A stretch of 64,000 bases of DNA from Aricia agestis (lineage: Eukaryota > Arthropoda > Insecta > Lepidoptera > Lycaenidae), in contig NC_056408.1 in the NCBI RefSeq assembly GCF_905147365.1, positions 12,462,001 through 12,526,000 on the forward strand, written 5' to 3'. The position numbers and the translations under genes were made by a program. A model generated the notes under the pieces. It did not search any database. It was not told the origin of the DNA and saw only the letters and a program-made list of their open reading frames with translations. Every line of letters begins with the position of its first letter. Within the stretch, counting starts at the first letter, position 1. Positions 38,400 to 47,507 of this stretch are shown here, one piece after another.

Positions 38400-41300
38400 G
38401 ATACTTTCGCATTTATAATATTAGTATGGATTTTTTAACAAATAAAACATTACACACACTACAACACACACACATGAGAAATGACAGATTTTTGAGTGAC
38501 AAGCACATACATACGAATTATACTCTTTTACTTATGGTTGAAGTCTGTTGATAACAAGTTGACAAATTCAAAAAGGATTATAGTTTTTTTTATTGAATCT
38601 TAGATACAGTCTGTCAAAAAAGTCATGAAATTAAAAAGTAGCAACATCGTAGTGTCATCCCTTACAAATCAATCTAAGAAAAAAGGGATGACACTACGAT
38701 GTTGCCACTTTTTAATTTCATGACTTTTTTGACAGACTGTACTATTAGACAATGCTTACACGGCCAGTCTGAGATCAGCTAAGTACCAGAGACAAGAGTT
38801 GAAAAAAAAAAAGATAAAGTCAATATTTTTTACAAAATATAGGTAGTCCTAATGTCGTTGAAACTAAGGTCGAATTTCGACCATTGGGCGATCTCTAGTA
38901 GTATTTTAAAAATATAAAACCGACTTCAAATTGTACGTAATTAAGAATTAAAATCCCCTATCTCAAAAACTACTGAACCGATTTTGATGAAACTTGCAGT
39001 AAGTATTCCTTAAGTTGAACAATAGCTAGAACAACTAAAAAAGATCACTTAAATCGGATCTTGTAGTTCCGAAGATATGCGTGTGTTATAGTATGTTAGT
39101 TAAAAATGTAATACTATAACAAGTGCACAAACATAAAAACATACATATATACATACATACACTTTTGAAATTTAGCACATTTGTTTAGAAGCTGCTATAA
39201 ATTAACATAATATACAAAAACTGGACAGTTCTGGAAATATTACATACATACGCGTCGGATTGATAACATCCTTTTTTAAAGTCGGTTAGAAACATAAATG
39301 ATTGTAATTAACATTAATATTTTCAGTGCTCCAGAGAGGATGTGGCTACCAAGCTGGGTGTTGACATAGATCAGGAGCCCGCTGTGCACATATCCAATCC
39401 GAAAACATTGGAGTTTCAAGTGGTGCGGACTCGGCTGCTGCCCGGCCTGCTCAAAACTCTGGCTGCCAATAAGAAGATGCCACTGCCGCTCAAACTGTTT
39501 GAGATTAGCGACGTTGTGTTGAAAGACGAAGAAGCTGGTGAGATATCTATATTTCCTTAGTAATAAAATATAATTAGCCAGAATAGCAATGCATAAATTA
39601 CATAAGCTATAGAATATTTGGTCTGTGTTCAACTACGAATAATAAAAACTATATTATTCGTAGGTGTTCAATATGATTGAAAACTTATTCGAGTTTGGAC
39701 ATAAAAAGACAAATATACACTGCACAGGTATGGCACGTTTTTTGCCTGCCGTTATGATAAAAAAGGAAAATGAAATGTATCGAAACATAATATGAATCCT
39801 ATTCAACTTAAGGCGACGCCTTGATAATTTGGCTGTAGCAATATCGATTTTTCTCAGCAATGACTAAAGCTAAGAAATTAAAGTTCATTGTCAGTATTCA
39901 TCATGTCTTTGTCTTTGAATTACCCATAGCATAACATGACATAACACTCTGTAAAAAAAGGGATTGTAATTTTGCCAACAGAGGAGAGTGATTTAAACTT
40001 CTAAAATTTGTACATAGATTGGTTCAAGCATTCACTTTAATTTGCCCATAGCTTAAATGATATATATATTTATGGTTTTTAAATTACGCGACAAAAACCA
40101 TTTTGTCGCTTATGCCCTTTCCATTTCTTGTTTTGAAATAGGAATGTCGACGTAAAGGACATTAAAATAACATTCATATCAGCGCGCCTTGTACAGTGGC
40201 TGTTACGCGCTCGCCGCGTGCCTTGATAATAGAAAATAGGAGTAAAAACCTTTTGTTTTTATTATTACACAAATCAAATATATCAAATCGTTTAGGTTAG
40301 GTAATAGGTTACGACAAATGTACTACATTTTTTGTTTTTACTAGAAAGTGTGTAATTTAGCCATAAAATGATTTAATTTTGAAAAACAACGTTATAACAG
40401 TCATCTTTGAGATTTTTTTCTATCGAGCAGAATTTTTCAAATTGTGTACTGATATATATACCTTTGCGTACAGGAAATTTTCTCAATTTTAAAACGGTAC
40501 TTTTTTTAGGGATATTATTAAATGCACATCAGAATATTTTTTCAGCACACTACCTTAACTCCTCTAATTAACTGAATGCATACCAGAAAAACTAATGCTG
40601 ATAAAAAAAAAACAATCGATTAACTGAACATGTCCTTCAAAAAAAACTTAAACATCATACAAAACGAGACGACCTTTATAACCGAATTCATACCAAAAAT
40701 ATGGTTCATACATCGGATTTATTATTTGTAAAACTAAAATTTAAATTGTTTATCAAAAATACTAACTTGCACTCTAAATTGGACAATCTTACAACGGAAT
40801 TTCTAAAAACGATATCGAAAGGTGCATTACAATAAAATCAATTTCTATTATCAAAACAAGTCTACAAATTGACAAATCGTGCAACTAAAATATTTTTAAC
40901 CTAACTTTATTTTCTTTTTGTTTCTCTGTTTTACTGAAAAACATGTTGGGGCCTCCTCATCTAACGCCGCGCTCGCTCTTTACTCTTTAGCGACCACAGA
41001 GATATCTTGATCTATTTCTGTGTTAGCGACAAAGATTTTTGGTAATTATGATGAGATATGGTGAAAGATTTTATCATTCCAAAACTATATAATTCATGGT
41101 TTCTTGATAAAAATTAAGAAAAATTATCAAAATTCACTACTGTATTGTAATTGTATGGGTTAATAAATTTATTAATGATTCTTAAATAATTAATAGCAAT
41201 GAAGAGTTTGGACTTGTAGAGTATAGCACTTCCTAAAAACAAATCCTTACTTAACTCTTTCGCACACACTACACAATCACCTTCCAAACCTGGTTCAACA

Positions 41301-44300
41301 GCTACATAATGTATTGATTCACATCGACCTGGTATAAATAAATAATCCGTTGTATAATCTGGTACCTCATAAATTGGTATTACACTCTGCTTACCATTTA
41401 AACAAAAACTTAGAGCATTTGAATTTAATAAAATATCACATTTAAATTTACTTAAAAAGTCAAGTCCTATAATACCATGAACCTTCAATGATAAATTAGT
41501 AAAAATATGAAATTTATGATGAAAACAATCACCATTTTTTGCTAGTAAATTAAGAAATACATGGCCTTCAGATTTAGCAAGGCCTCCTATTCCATTAACA
41601 ACAGTTTTACTTCTATAAACAACACTATTCTTTGGTAAGACTTCGCTTCTTATAACAGATAACGAAGCACCCGTGTCCAGTAAAAAATAATATTTTATTT
41701 TATTAATATTAAAAATAACTATCTTTTGTTTACTATTTAAAGTGTAAATATGATTTTTAAAAACGAAAAAATTTATCTGCTAAATTGTCTACATCATTCT
41801 CAATACTATTATGCTCATCATTATTATTGTCTGTGTTAATTGGAAACACATTATTTCTACCACGCCTAGACCTATTAAATTTACCACGCTTTAAATTCTG
41901 AGATCGCTGTTGATTACTGCGGCTATAAAAATTACCACGAGAAAAATGTCTATTATTATTAATCTGTCCTCTTGAATTATAAGAAAATCTAGGTGTAGAG
42001 AACCGCATATTAAAATTACTCCTACCTGGAAATCCACCACGTCTACCACGATGCGATGCCCTCCGGATCTTCATGACATCAGCGCTAGCCGACGTCGACG
42101 GCGAGGAAACTTCCTCGTCCTTGGCAGCCTGGATAGCATCTTTTAAGGAAGAATAGTTCCTAGCAGCAATTACCGTACTTAACTTACTATTTTTTAAACC
42201 TCTGAAAATCTTTTAATGGCAATTTTTTCATTTAACGGCTTAAGTACACTATAATTGGCAGAATTTCCTTCTGCTTGTGCAATAGTCAAATCCGTAAAAA
42301 GTTTTTCAATTTCACAACCGTATTCTTCAATTGACCTTCAACCTTGAGTTGCCTGATGAAGACGTGACTTAATAGCCGTAAAACAATTTTTGTCAAAAGG
42401 AGAGTTCTCATATCCTTAACCATATCTTTAACCGAAACATAATTTATAAGCATACGCAATTTAGCATTTTCGGAAAGCCTATTTTTTAAAATAAATATAA
42501 TTAATAAATTATGATCCGACTCTTGAAGCATATCTGCATACATTTCTATACCATCAATTAATTTTTTCGTTGTCTCTTCATTACAGTACATAACCGGCAA
42601 CAAACTACAAGCCGTTTTTTAATCGAACTCCATTTTAATATTTTTATTTTCCGACTTACTACACAATTTTTTAATCTCTAAATAAATTATTTGAATTTTT
42701 GCCTTTAACTCAATACACTTATTAACTAAACCCACATTTTCATTATATTTTAAACTTTCTAAAATAATATTACTATCTGAAATAAGAATTTCACACTCCC
42801 TTAATTTATTTTCTATAATATTTCCCGTAAACCTTTTCTGACCAGCTTTAATTAAATATTTTTTTAATTTCTATAAGGGAATTATAAATCGAAATTAATT
42901 GCTCTGTCATAATAAAATAAACATACTAATTCAATAAAATATTATCCTAAAAATAGAATATCAGCTTTTCTATATAGACCTACATAATATTAATTATAAT
43001 TATCGTATTGGGCGGCGCGCATCATATTCGCGCGTGTCAGCACCGTTTTTAACTCTCTATAGTAATTATAACAATCCTTAATTTAATAATTTAAGTTCTG
43101 TTTAATTTATATGCATATGACATTTGTTAAATGTTTTTGTAACAATAATTTTATACTCCTATTTCACAGTTAATATATTTTATAATTTTTATTAATAAGT
43201 TAGCATTTAGCATCTTTTCATTTTTATTCATTTACAATTATAGGAAACATTTGTTTTTGTAGATGGAATATAATTTATTACATTTTGATTTTTTTTGTTT
43301 TCTTGTAAAAAAAACCCGTAGCAAGGAACATGAAAACTGTCACCCATATCATCTTAGAACGCACAAACTATAACATTGAATTGACATAAGCCGACCAAAT
43401 GACATAGGCCCGTCAAACCTAGGAATCAATTTCTTCAATGGTACTTAATAATATGTTTTTATGTTTGTGTTCACATATCTCCGGAACTACAAGTCCGATT
43501 TAAGCAGTTCTTTTTTTTTTGTTGTACAAGGTATTGTTCAACTTAGGGAACTCTACAAGTTTCATCAAAATCGGTTCAGTAGTTTTTGAGATAGGGAATT
43601 TTAATTTTTAATGCACAATTATTATCATTATACTATAAATATGGCTCATATTCATCTAAATTGTAATATGGTATTATGTACCATCAGAGACGGGCGCGCG
43701 CAACGAGCGGCGAGTGTGCGCGGTGCACTGCGGGCGCGCGGGCGGCTTCCAGTTTGTTCACGGGCTGCTGGACCGCCTGATGCGGTTGCTGCAGACGCCC
43801 TGGGGCGCCGACGGCTACGCCCTGCGTCAGGCTGACGGTACGTAGACGTGACTTCGCTTCTGGACAACTGTTTCCGTTACTATAATGTGGCGGTACCATT
43901 CACCAACAAATAGCACCACAGTCCTGCGTCGCGCTCTCAAAGTTTTCCAAGAATGTCGTCGGTATATATGCTCGATGTTAAGCATCTGTGTAATGTAACC
44001 CAAACAAAAACAAAAAAAACAAAAATTATAGACGCTTTGCAACACATGAAGAGACAAAACTGGAAGTGGGCTGGACACAATATGACAGATGAGAGATGGA
44101 CAATTCTAACCACAAATTTTCTTTTTTTCTATGAAATAAGGGGACAGGGTAATAGAGGGAATAGGGTAATAGGGGAGGGTAGGGATGGGAAGGGAAGGGA
44201 AGGGAATAGGGTAGGGGATTGGGCCTCCGGTAAACTCACTCACTCGCTGAAACACAGCGCAAGCGCTGTTTCACGCCGGTTTTCTGTGAGAACGTGGTAT

Positions 44301-46258
44301 TTCTCCGGTCGAGCCGGCCCATTCGTGCCGAAGCATGGCTCTCCCACGTATAAATTGGCCAGGCCCTGGCGGCAAAAGACCTAGAGGCCGCCCGAAAGAA
44401 CGTTGGGTAGACGAAATTAAAAAATACGCTAGGAATAACTGGACAAAGAAAGCTGCATCAAGGAAAACTTGGAAAATTTTGGAGGAAGCCTATACCCGAC
44501 AGGGGCCTTAACTTTAATTACTTTTTCTCATAAATAAATATGTATGTCTATAAAATAAGTATTATGTAAACTTTTTTTTGTAAAGTTAAGGATAATAAAG
44601 AGGCTTTATTATTATTATTATTATTAATGTAACCCACAAAATATTTTTTTTGTTACATTTTGAATGCAGTTTTGTTCTAAATAGTCTAAAGAACATTACT
44701 GCATTCATAACTCAATACGACATTTTTTTATGGGTTACCTAGTACACGAATGCTCAACAGCGTCCATAATATACGACAGCCGAAATCAATTAAGTCGGCT
44801 CGATCTTCCTTTGCGGCCACCACGCAAATTCCCACGTAAAATACACAAGAGTGATGTCACTTACCGTTTTCGCTTCGAAATTTAAAGTCAGTTTGAAACC
44901 AAAATGCGGCACGTTCGGTGCGAACCTGTGGTGCGAACGAACGTGGGAGCCGGGAGATCCTACTAATATTATAAAGGCGTAAGTTTGTTTGGATGTATGG
45001 ATGTATGGATGTATGGATGTTTGTTACTCTTTCACGCAAAAACTAATGAACGGATTTGAATGAAACTTTACAATAATATAGCTTATACATCAGAATAACA
45101 CATATTATGCTACAATTTTAACCGACTTTCAAAATGGGGGAGGTGTTATGTTCGTTTTCTTATGTTCAACGATTACTCCGCCGTTTGTAAACCGATTTTC
45201 AAAATTTTTCTTTTGGTATATAGGGTATCATCCCAATTTGGTATTATATTCACAAAAGTGGTGATCTGATGAAGGATGCATAAGTAATCGAGGGAACTCC
45301 TCAAAATTTATATGGAAACATGTGGTGACTTCGGTTTCGTGAGAAGTATTCTAAGCATATGCTACCAACAAGTAAGATTTTGCACCGAGGTATACCTGGT
45401 ATACCGTGGTTCGAAAGGTGCTGAGAGAACTCCTGATTCTTTATAGATACAAGTTTGGGAGTTTCCGCGTTGTTTTAAGAACGGAAAGCATATGCTACTA
45501 TGCAAATTACATTTATCATCATCATCATCATCATCACTACCATATTATACCTAGCCTATAATGACTCTGTTATTGGTACTTTTCATAGTTGTGAGTTTCT
45601 CAAGCTTTAATTAAAAAAAATCTATACTTAATATTATAAACCTGAAGAGTATGTTTGCTTGAACGCGCTAATCTCAGGAACTACTGGTCCGATTTAAAAA
45701 CTTTTTTCAGTGTTAGATAGCTAATTTATCGAGTAAGACTATTATCATGCTAAGACTAATACGACCGAAGAAACTCAGGAAAATGTTGGAAAAACGGTGG
45801 AAATATTAGAAATTACGAACTACTGGAGCAATTTTTATGACAATATTTGGCACAGATATAGAGTAAACCAAGTGAAGGGAGTAGGGACATAAGAGCTATT
45901 TTTATGGGAAAATGTACGGTTTCCGTAAAATTCCTAATTTACGCGGGCGAAACCGCGCGGGACATCTAGTATCACATAATTTCATACAATGAATTCTAAA
46001 ATGCGGTGCGTTCGGCGCGTGTATGCTGGTAAATGTGCGATCAACTTTAGTGTCGCCATTAAATATTTTCTTGATTGTTAATATTTACAAAATTTTATCA
46101 TTACAGATCCAGCTTATTTTCCTGGGCGATGTGCCGAAGTCGTGTTGCGGGGGAAAACTATAGGAAAAATTGGAGTGATTCATCCCAATGTATTAACTGC
46201 ATTTGAGCTGTCTAACCCGTGCTCCGCTGTTGAAATTAACATCGAACCTTTTGTATAG
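26461..46258 (+). CDS. FARSB: Phenylalanine--tRNA ligase beta subunit, cytosolic; 12 exons, complete
   Basis: This gene encodes the beta chain of the cytosolic class II alpha2-beta2 synthetase that charges tRNA-Phe with phenylalanine using ATP. The CDS joins 26461-26518, 26635-26690, 26823-26977, 27134-27290, 27411-27587, 28594-28773, 32093-32268, 34133-34282, 34796-34928, 39327-39537, 43688-43837 and 46107-46258. Every intron is GT...AG and all phases agree; the total is 1755 nt, 584 residues plus TAG, close to the usual animal length of about 590. The start MPTISVKRD is typical and has aaaATG context. Recognisable blocks are NRYDLLCLEGL (about 77-87), LHQNICRKR and IGTHDLDT (B3/B4 region), VVLSMPPIINGDHS, PPTRHDVIHACD (B5, about 345-356), a core with ISNPKTLEFQV and LPLKLFEISD, and a C-terminus PAYFPGRCAE...EINIEPFV. 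An AATAAA follows at 46284-46289. Introns 5, 6, 9, 10 and 11 are enlarged by mobile elements but no exon is damaged. The assignment is near certain; the 5' UTR is not defined. Confidence 0.97.
26635..26690 (+). CDS. FARSB: FARSB exon 2 (residues 20-38)
   Basis: The acceptor is ttttcag and the donor gta|gtgagt. It encodes the conserved EEFENLCFEFGLELDE block and ends in phase 0. Confidence 0.95.
26823..26977 (+). CDS. FARSB: FARSB exon 3 (residues 39-90)
   Basis: The acceptor is ctgtttag and the donor aaa|gtaagt. It encodes YRIDIPANRYDLLCLEGL, one of the most conserved stretches of eukaryotic beta subunits. Confidence 0.95.
27134..27290 (+). CDS. FARSB: FARSB exon 4 (residues 90-142)
   Basis: The acceptor is tttttccag and the donor cag|gtaata. 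It encodes IRPYAVAAILRGITFT and DSFIDLQ, the start of the B3/B4 region. Confidence 0.95.
27411..27587 (+). CDS. FARSB: FARSB exon 5 (residues 143-201)
   Basis: The acceptor is aatttcag and the donor tct|gtaagt; the length is 59 whole codons. It encodes LHQNICRKR and IGTHDLDTI. Confidence 0.95.
27797..28571 (+). pseudogene. RTE-type LINE fragment in FARSB intron 5
   Basis: A 3' part of an RTE reverse transcriptase: NMNKNKTKIM, then VDSYVYLGKQITMD (frame 1 to 28025), then after a frameshift near 28022 MPCLLYGCQTWTF, LKWQWAGHIARF, GRPKQNWLHNI and the end at TAA 28505-28507. An (ATA)n tail (about 28558-28571) marks the 3' end, as for RTE. It has the same orientation as FARSB. Confidence 0.85.
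28594..28773 (+). CDS. FARSB: FARSB exon 6 (residues 202-261)
   Basis: The acceptor is tttttacag and the donor aag|gtaatt; the length is 60 whole codons. It encodes YPVIKDKNGVVLSMPPIING. Confidence 0.95.
28905..29072 (+). mobile_element. tRNA-derived SINE in FARSB intron 6
   Basis: The head has box-A-like GTGGCTCAGTTGGTGGGC and box-B-like GCGGGTTCAGCC. The body CGGAACAAAAAAGTTTTCAA, GGGTCATGGATGTGTATTAA and the tail AAAAATCTTAAATAT match the SINEs at 60500 and, inverted, at 37.1, 37.6 and 38.1 kb. Confidence 0.75.
29074..29279. mobile_element. hAT-like MITE, 206 bp, in intron 6
   Basis: The termini are CAGCCTTTCCCAAAGTGGGC and AGTTTGGGAACCCCTG, the common hAT end pattern. The 8-bp flanks (ATGTATAG / ACGTATAT) are similar but decayed. 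Confidence 0.65.
29298..29581. mobile_element. CATGACTGGTGAGAC foldback MITE in intron 6
   Basis: The termini are CATGACTGGTGAGAC (from about 29298) and GTCTCACCAGTCATG (to 29581). A CG-rich core lies at 29391-29440. Noncoding. Confidence 0.7.
29661..31960 (-). pseudogene. Broken RTE LINE, antisense in FARSB intron 6
   Basis: Minus-strand segments: 31881-31477 (finger region, RAPGPDKVPNEI, LKTCAIPKQWKTSHI), 31264-30899 (IDYSKAFDSISHEAIWKSL, GAKQGDPLSPKLFSAVLE, catalytic RFADDIII) and 30653-30381 (CETWALTKQHREKLERYQ). The last part, at about 29810-29690, reads EWKRLEEAYAERHTDLRDIL, then an (ATC)n tail at 29661-29676. Several frameshifts exist, the endonuclease is missing, and a TTAA MITE interrupts it at 29807-30289. 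Confidence 0.85.
29807..30289. mobile_element. TTAA-flanked MITE, copy 2, inside the RTE LINE
   Basis: It begins GAGGATACAACAG and ends TGTGGACTCCTC, with TTAA at 29803-29806 and 30290-30293. It splits the RTE 3' region, so it is younger than that insertion. It aligns with 2583-3055 end to end. Confidence 0.8.
31961..32092. other. Remainder of FARSB intron 6
   Basis: AT-rich with a (TAA)n run at about 31960-31975; contains the acceptor of exon 7. Confidence 0.5.
32093..32268 (+). CDS. FARSB: FARSB exon 7 (residues 262-320)
   Basis: The acceptor is aatttttag and the donor aa|gtaagt. It encodes VVLDTIVCMFSEYCGNKYEV and the start of the B5 domain. Confidence 0.95.
32269..34132. other. FARSB intron 7, repeat-bearing
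   Basis: It holds the CGCGAGTCCGACTTGCACTT repeat end (32660-32690), a (GGACAGAC)n tract (33543-33572) with AGGGTTCCTTGTTGAC, and the composite repeat at 33619-33950. Confidence 0.6.
33619..33950 (+). mobile_element. Composite SINE-like repeat with LINE tail
   Basis: It starts TTATACGTGGGAGAGCCATG and includes CGCTTGCGCTGTGTTTCGCC and a CCCTACCCTATTCCC minisatellite. It ends with LINE-derived sequence that reads LKGRQRTCSSSDAASVHGRR, then CCCCCTTATTTCATT plus poly-A. Copies or fragments lie at 5731-5953 (-) and 44121-44350 (-). Confidence 0.7.
34133..34282 (+). CDS. FARSB: FARSB exon 8 (residues 320-370)
   Basis: The acceptor is atatttcag and the donor gg|gtaagt. It encodes the B5 signature VPPTRHDVIHACDLYEDIAI. 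Confidence 0.95.
34796..34928 (+). CDS. FARSB: FARSB exon 9 (residues 370-414)
   Basis: The acceptor is aatttcag and the donor cta|gtaagc. The exon is GC-rich. It encodes PLNKLTEQLR and GYTEALTFTL, the start of the catalytic-like core. Confidence 0.95.
34929..35268. other. FARSB intron 9, 5' part
   Basis: Positions 35085-35175 (CACAACGCGATGAG, TCAGCCACGACACGAATTTC) are a fragment of the foldback family seen at 5430-6549. Confidence 0.6.
35274..35665. repeat. Left arm of a long inverted repeat in intron 9
   Basis: It matches 38431-38901 in reverse complement (AGATCGCCCAATGGTCGAAA; GTGTAAGCATTGTCTAATAG; CTCAAAAATCTGTCATTT). The two arms bracket about 2.8 kb containing the tandem array. Confidence 0.75.
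35879..36633 (+). mobile_element. Lepidopteran dispersed repeat, full-length-like
   Basis: It starts ACTAGCTGTTTCCCGCGACT and ends GACAGACAGACAGAGATAC-TTTCGCATTTATAATATTAG, the usual 5' and 3' ends of this family. An inverted partial copy ends at 36872. Confidence 0.7.
36679..36751. mobile_element. Foldback MITE with 27-bp perfect arms
   Basis: The arms at 36679-36705 and 36725-36751 (GGGCCGCGCTACACCGGAAT...) are exact complements around a 19-nt loop. TAA flanks both sides, as for PIF/Harbinger-type 3-bp duplications. Confidence 0.75.
36760..36872 (-). mobile_element. Partial inverted copy of the 35879 repeat
   Basis: It ends in GCGGACGAAGTCGCGGGCAA-CAGCTAGT; internal blocks TTGACACCGCGCGCTATAAA match the first copy inverted. 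Confidence 0.65.
36885..38430. repeat. Three tandem units of about 0.5 kb
   Basis: Units begin at about 36885, 37404 and 37906 (periods 519 and 502 bp; length differences come mainly from the GACA tract). Each unit contains the same AT-rich part, a minus-strand tRNA-SINE (box B GGTTCGAGTCCCGC at 37148, 37670 and 38170 regions) and a LINE-like 3' end (ATCGGTTCAGTAGTTTTGGC, (GACA)n, TTTATAATATTAGTAT). Units differ by only a few bases, so the duplication is recent. Confidence 0.85.
38431..38901. repeat. Right arm of the long inverted repeat in intron 9
   Basis: It is the reverse complement of 35274-35665, interrupted by a MITE at 38607-38739 that is absent from the left arm. Confidence 0.75.
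38607..38739. mobile_element. CAGTCTGTCAA MITE, 133 bp, TA target
   Basis: The termini are CAGTCTGTCAAAAAAGTCAT and its reverse complement, arms about 57 bp. TA lies on both sides; the left arm of the long inverted repeat preserves the empty site (GAGATACTATTAGAC, inverted), proving a TA duplication. Related copies: 61452-61978, and fragments at 22349 and 25562. Confidence 0.9.
38905..39290. repeat. Dispersed repeat (AACCGACTT ends)
   Basis: It starts AAACCGACTTCAAATTGTAC and ends AAAGTCGGTTAGAAAC; the internal CTACTGAACCGATTTTGATG also appears inverted at 43565-43590. A common lepidopteran repeat. Confidence 0.55.
39327..39537 (+). CDS. FARSB: FARSB exon 10 (residues 415-485)
   Basis: The acceptor is tattttcag and the donor g|gtgaga. 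It encodes ISNPKTLEFQVVRTRLLPGL and KMPLPLKLFEISDVV. Confidence 0.95.
39538..41060. other. FARSB intron 10, 5' part
   Basis: AT-rich. Positions 40990-41040 hold TTTAGCGACCACAGAGATAT and TCTGTGTTAGCGACAAAG, inverted ends of a small repeat. No gene. Confidence 0.45.
41114..42909 (-). pseudogene. LTR-retrotransposon gag-protease remnant (gypsy-like), antisense in intron 10
   Basis: Reading leftward: a gag frame opens with ATG near 42909 and includes ETTKKLIDGIEMYADML (about 42570), broken by stops and frameshifts (near 42620 and 42400). Then comes an Arg/Gly-rich nucleic-acid-binding segment (42074-41757; HRGRRGGFPGR, FSRGNFYSRSN, RRGRNN) in place of zinc knuckles. Next is an aspartic protease with the active site DTGAS (about 41676-41662) and a downstream GIIGLDFLSKFKCDILL. 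RT, RNase H and integrase are absent and no LTR pair was identified. Confidence 0.75.
43126..43372. mobile_element. TATAGTTTGTGCG MITE, copy B (truncated)
   Basis: It aligns with 12898-13151 to the terminal ACGCACAAACTATA; the other end is missing. Confidence 0.75.
43440..43615. repeat. LINE-type 3' fragment
   Basis: CGGAACTACAAGTCCGATTT and AAAATCGGTTCAGTAGTTTT are the usual 3'-region motifs, inverted relative to 38955-39060. It ends about 70 bp before FARSB exon 11. Confidence 0.5.
43688..43837 (+). CDS. FARSB: FARSB exon 11 (residues 485-535)
   Basis: The acceptor is accatcag, with a weak pyrimidine tract; the donor is g|gtacgt. The start was fixed by phase: the leftover G plus AG gives Glu, then TGARNERRVCAVH in family alignment. 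The exon is very GC-rich against AT-rich flanks. Confidence 0.9.
43965..44625 (+). pseudogene. RTE LINE 3' end in FARSB intron 11, split by a SINE-like insert
   Basis: It reads IIDALQHMKRQNWKWAGH and ERWTILTTN, then after the insert at 44121-44350 KRPRGRPKERWVDEI and KTWKILEEAYTRQGP with stop at about 44512. The (ATT)n tail lies at 44606-44625. The insert is flanked by AAATT on both sides. Confidence 0.8.
44121..44350 (-). mobile_element. Composite SINE-like repeat nested in the RTE fragment
   Basis: It is a minus-strand copy: TTATACGTGGGAGAGCCATG end at 44353, a GGGAATAGGGTAGGG minisatellite at 44155-44215, then CCTTATTTCATAG. AAATT occurs at both junctions, consistent with a target duplication. 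Confidence 0.75.
44940..45975. repeat. LINE-tail repeats in FARSB intron 11
   Basis: These include CCTACTAATATTATAAAGGC with a (GGATGTAT)n run (44993-45022), the AACCGACTTTCAAAATGGGG repeat (45118-), (ATC)n (45516-45533), and a 45625-45975 copy ending GGGCGAAACCGCGCGGGACA-TCTAGTA. Confidence 0.6.
46107..46258 (+). CDS. FARSB: FARSB exon 12 (residues 535-584, stop)
   Basis: The acceptor is cattacag. It encodes DPAYFPGRCAEVVL, GKIGVIHPNVL and the C-terminal EINIEPFV, then TAG. Confidence 0.95.
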
Positions 46259-46283
46259 TTGGTTGAATATGCAAAGTTATGCA

Positions 46284-46289
46284 AATAAA
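46284..46289 (+). terminator. FARSB polyadenylation signal
   Basis: An AATAAA hexamer lies 26 nt past the FARSB stop codon and is the first canonical signal downstream. Confidence 0.6.
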
Positions 46290-47507
46290 AATTATTTATG
46301 AATTATTAAAAGCTCATTTTTTAAACACCTTTATGCTGTCTTAATTTTAACGAGGTGTCTATAAAGTACCTACTATACATATATACCTACATTACTCTAT
46401 GGTATAAAGTATAAACTATGTGCTGAGCTAAGACTAAGTGAGATCTGACATCACTGATCCAGGTTCTGACTTTGTGATCAATATCATACTTACTAGTAAT
46501 TTTATGTGAGTAAAATTAAATTAAAACGCAATATATAAATAATAGTTTAATTTATTGTAAATCGTTGGAAACAATTTATCAAGTCGTAAATAAACATTTC
46601 TAATAAGAATCTTATTAAATTTACATAAAAATATGCATTTTTTAATGAATTAAATTGCAAGCTCAAGTAGTCGAACTTGGAATGGAGATTTCGAAGACAA
46701 ACAAAATTTCACGACTTAGAATAAAATAATTACAATTTATCTAGTCAAACCTGCAACCTCTGATGTCTATTTTAAAGCTATGTTTAGTAACTTATTCTAA
46801 AATGAATTCGAGAGTAGTAATTTATAGGTCTTGAAATTGACTCAAAAAGTAGGTATTTCTTATTTGCCACAAATGTTTCGTACATAAAATTTAATTTTAT
46901 CGCAATATTTACTAGGTATTCATCATTCAAGGCACTTGAAACTTCTATGGTCTGTCTGTTAATACTATAGATTTATAAAAATCTGATTTTCTTATCAAAA
47001 TACTTTCTTTAAATACTGAATTATAATAAATATGATTAATTGTTTTTCTTATACACCCTAAACATTTAACCACACAACTATTTGTTTACATTCATGTGCA
47101 AAGTATATTACAAATACATATTGTAGTATTGCACAAACTGGTGAATGGATTTAGTTAACATTTAAAATTTACAGGTACAGTTTTTAGTGACTGGCACAAA
47201 GTATGAGTATCTCAAGTGCAAGGCTCTCTTGTTAAAATTGAATTTTATATGACATAAAATAACCTTAACCAATATGATCGCCAATATTATTTAAGCACAA
47301 TAATAAATATAATTAATCCAGTTGATAGTTAAAGGGACGGACATACCAGGTATCATATTATTATAATCTGTTTATTGTTTGCAACAACCTTGACTTGATC
47401 TGATCAAGTACATAATTATATAATAATCATGTTCTGCTGCTCAGAATCAGGAGCTTAATATTATAAGGACACACTAGCTGCATTATATATTTCTAACAAC
47501 CTTTGAT
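46290..47507. other. Convergent intergenic between FARSB and the F-box gene
   Basis: AT-rich, no repeats recognised. Minus-strand AATAAA at 47376-47371 is a candidate polyadenylation signal for the F-box gene. Confidence 0.5.

Noticed and set aside
36885..38430. Regular repeats considered as a CRISPR-like array
   Set aside because: Units are about 500 bp, nearly identical throughout, without short repeats and unique spacers, and the genome is eukaryotic.
43652..43899. Overlapping minus-strand open frames rich in Arg and Ala
   Set aside because: They are antisense shadows of GC-rich FARSB exon 11.
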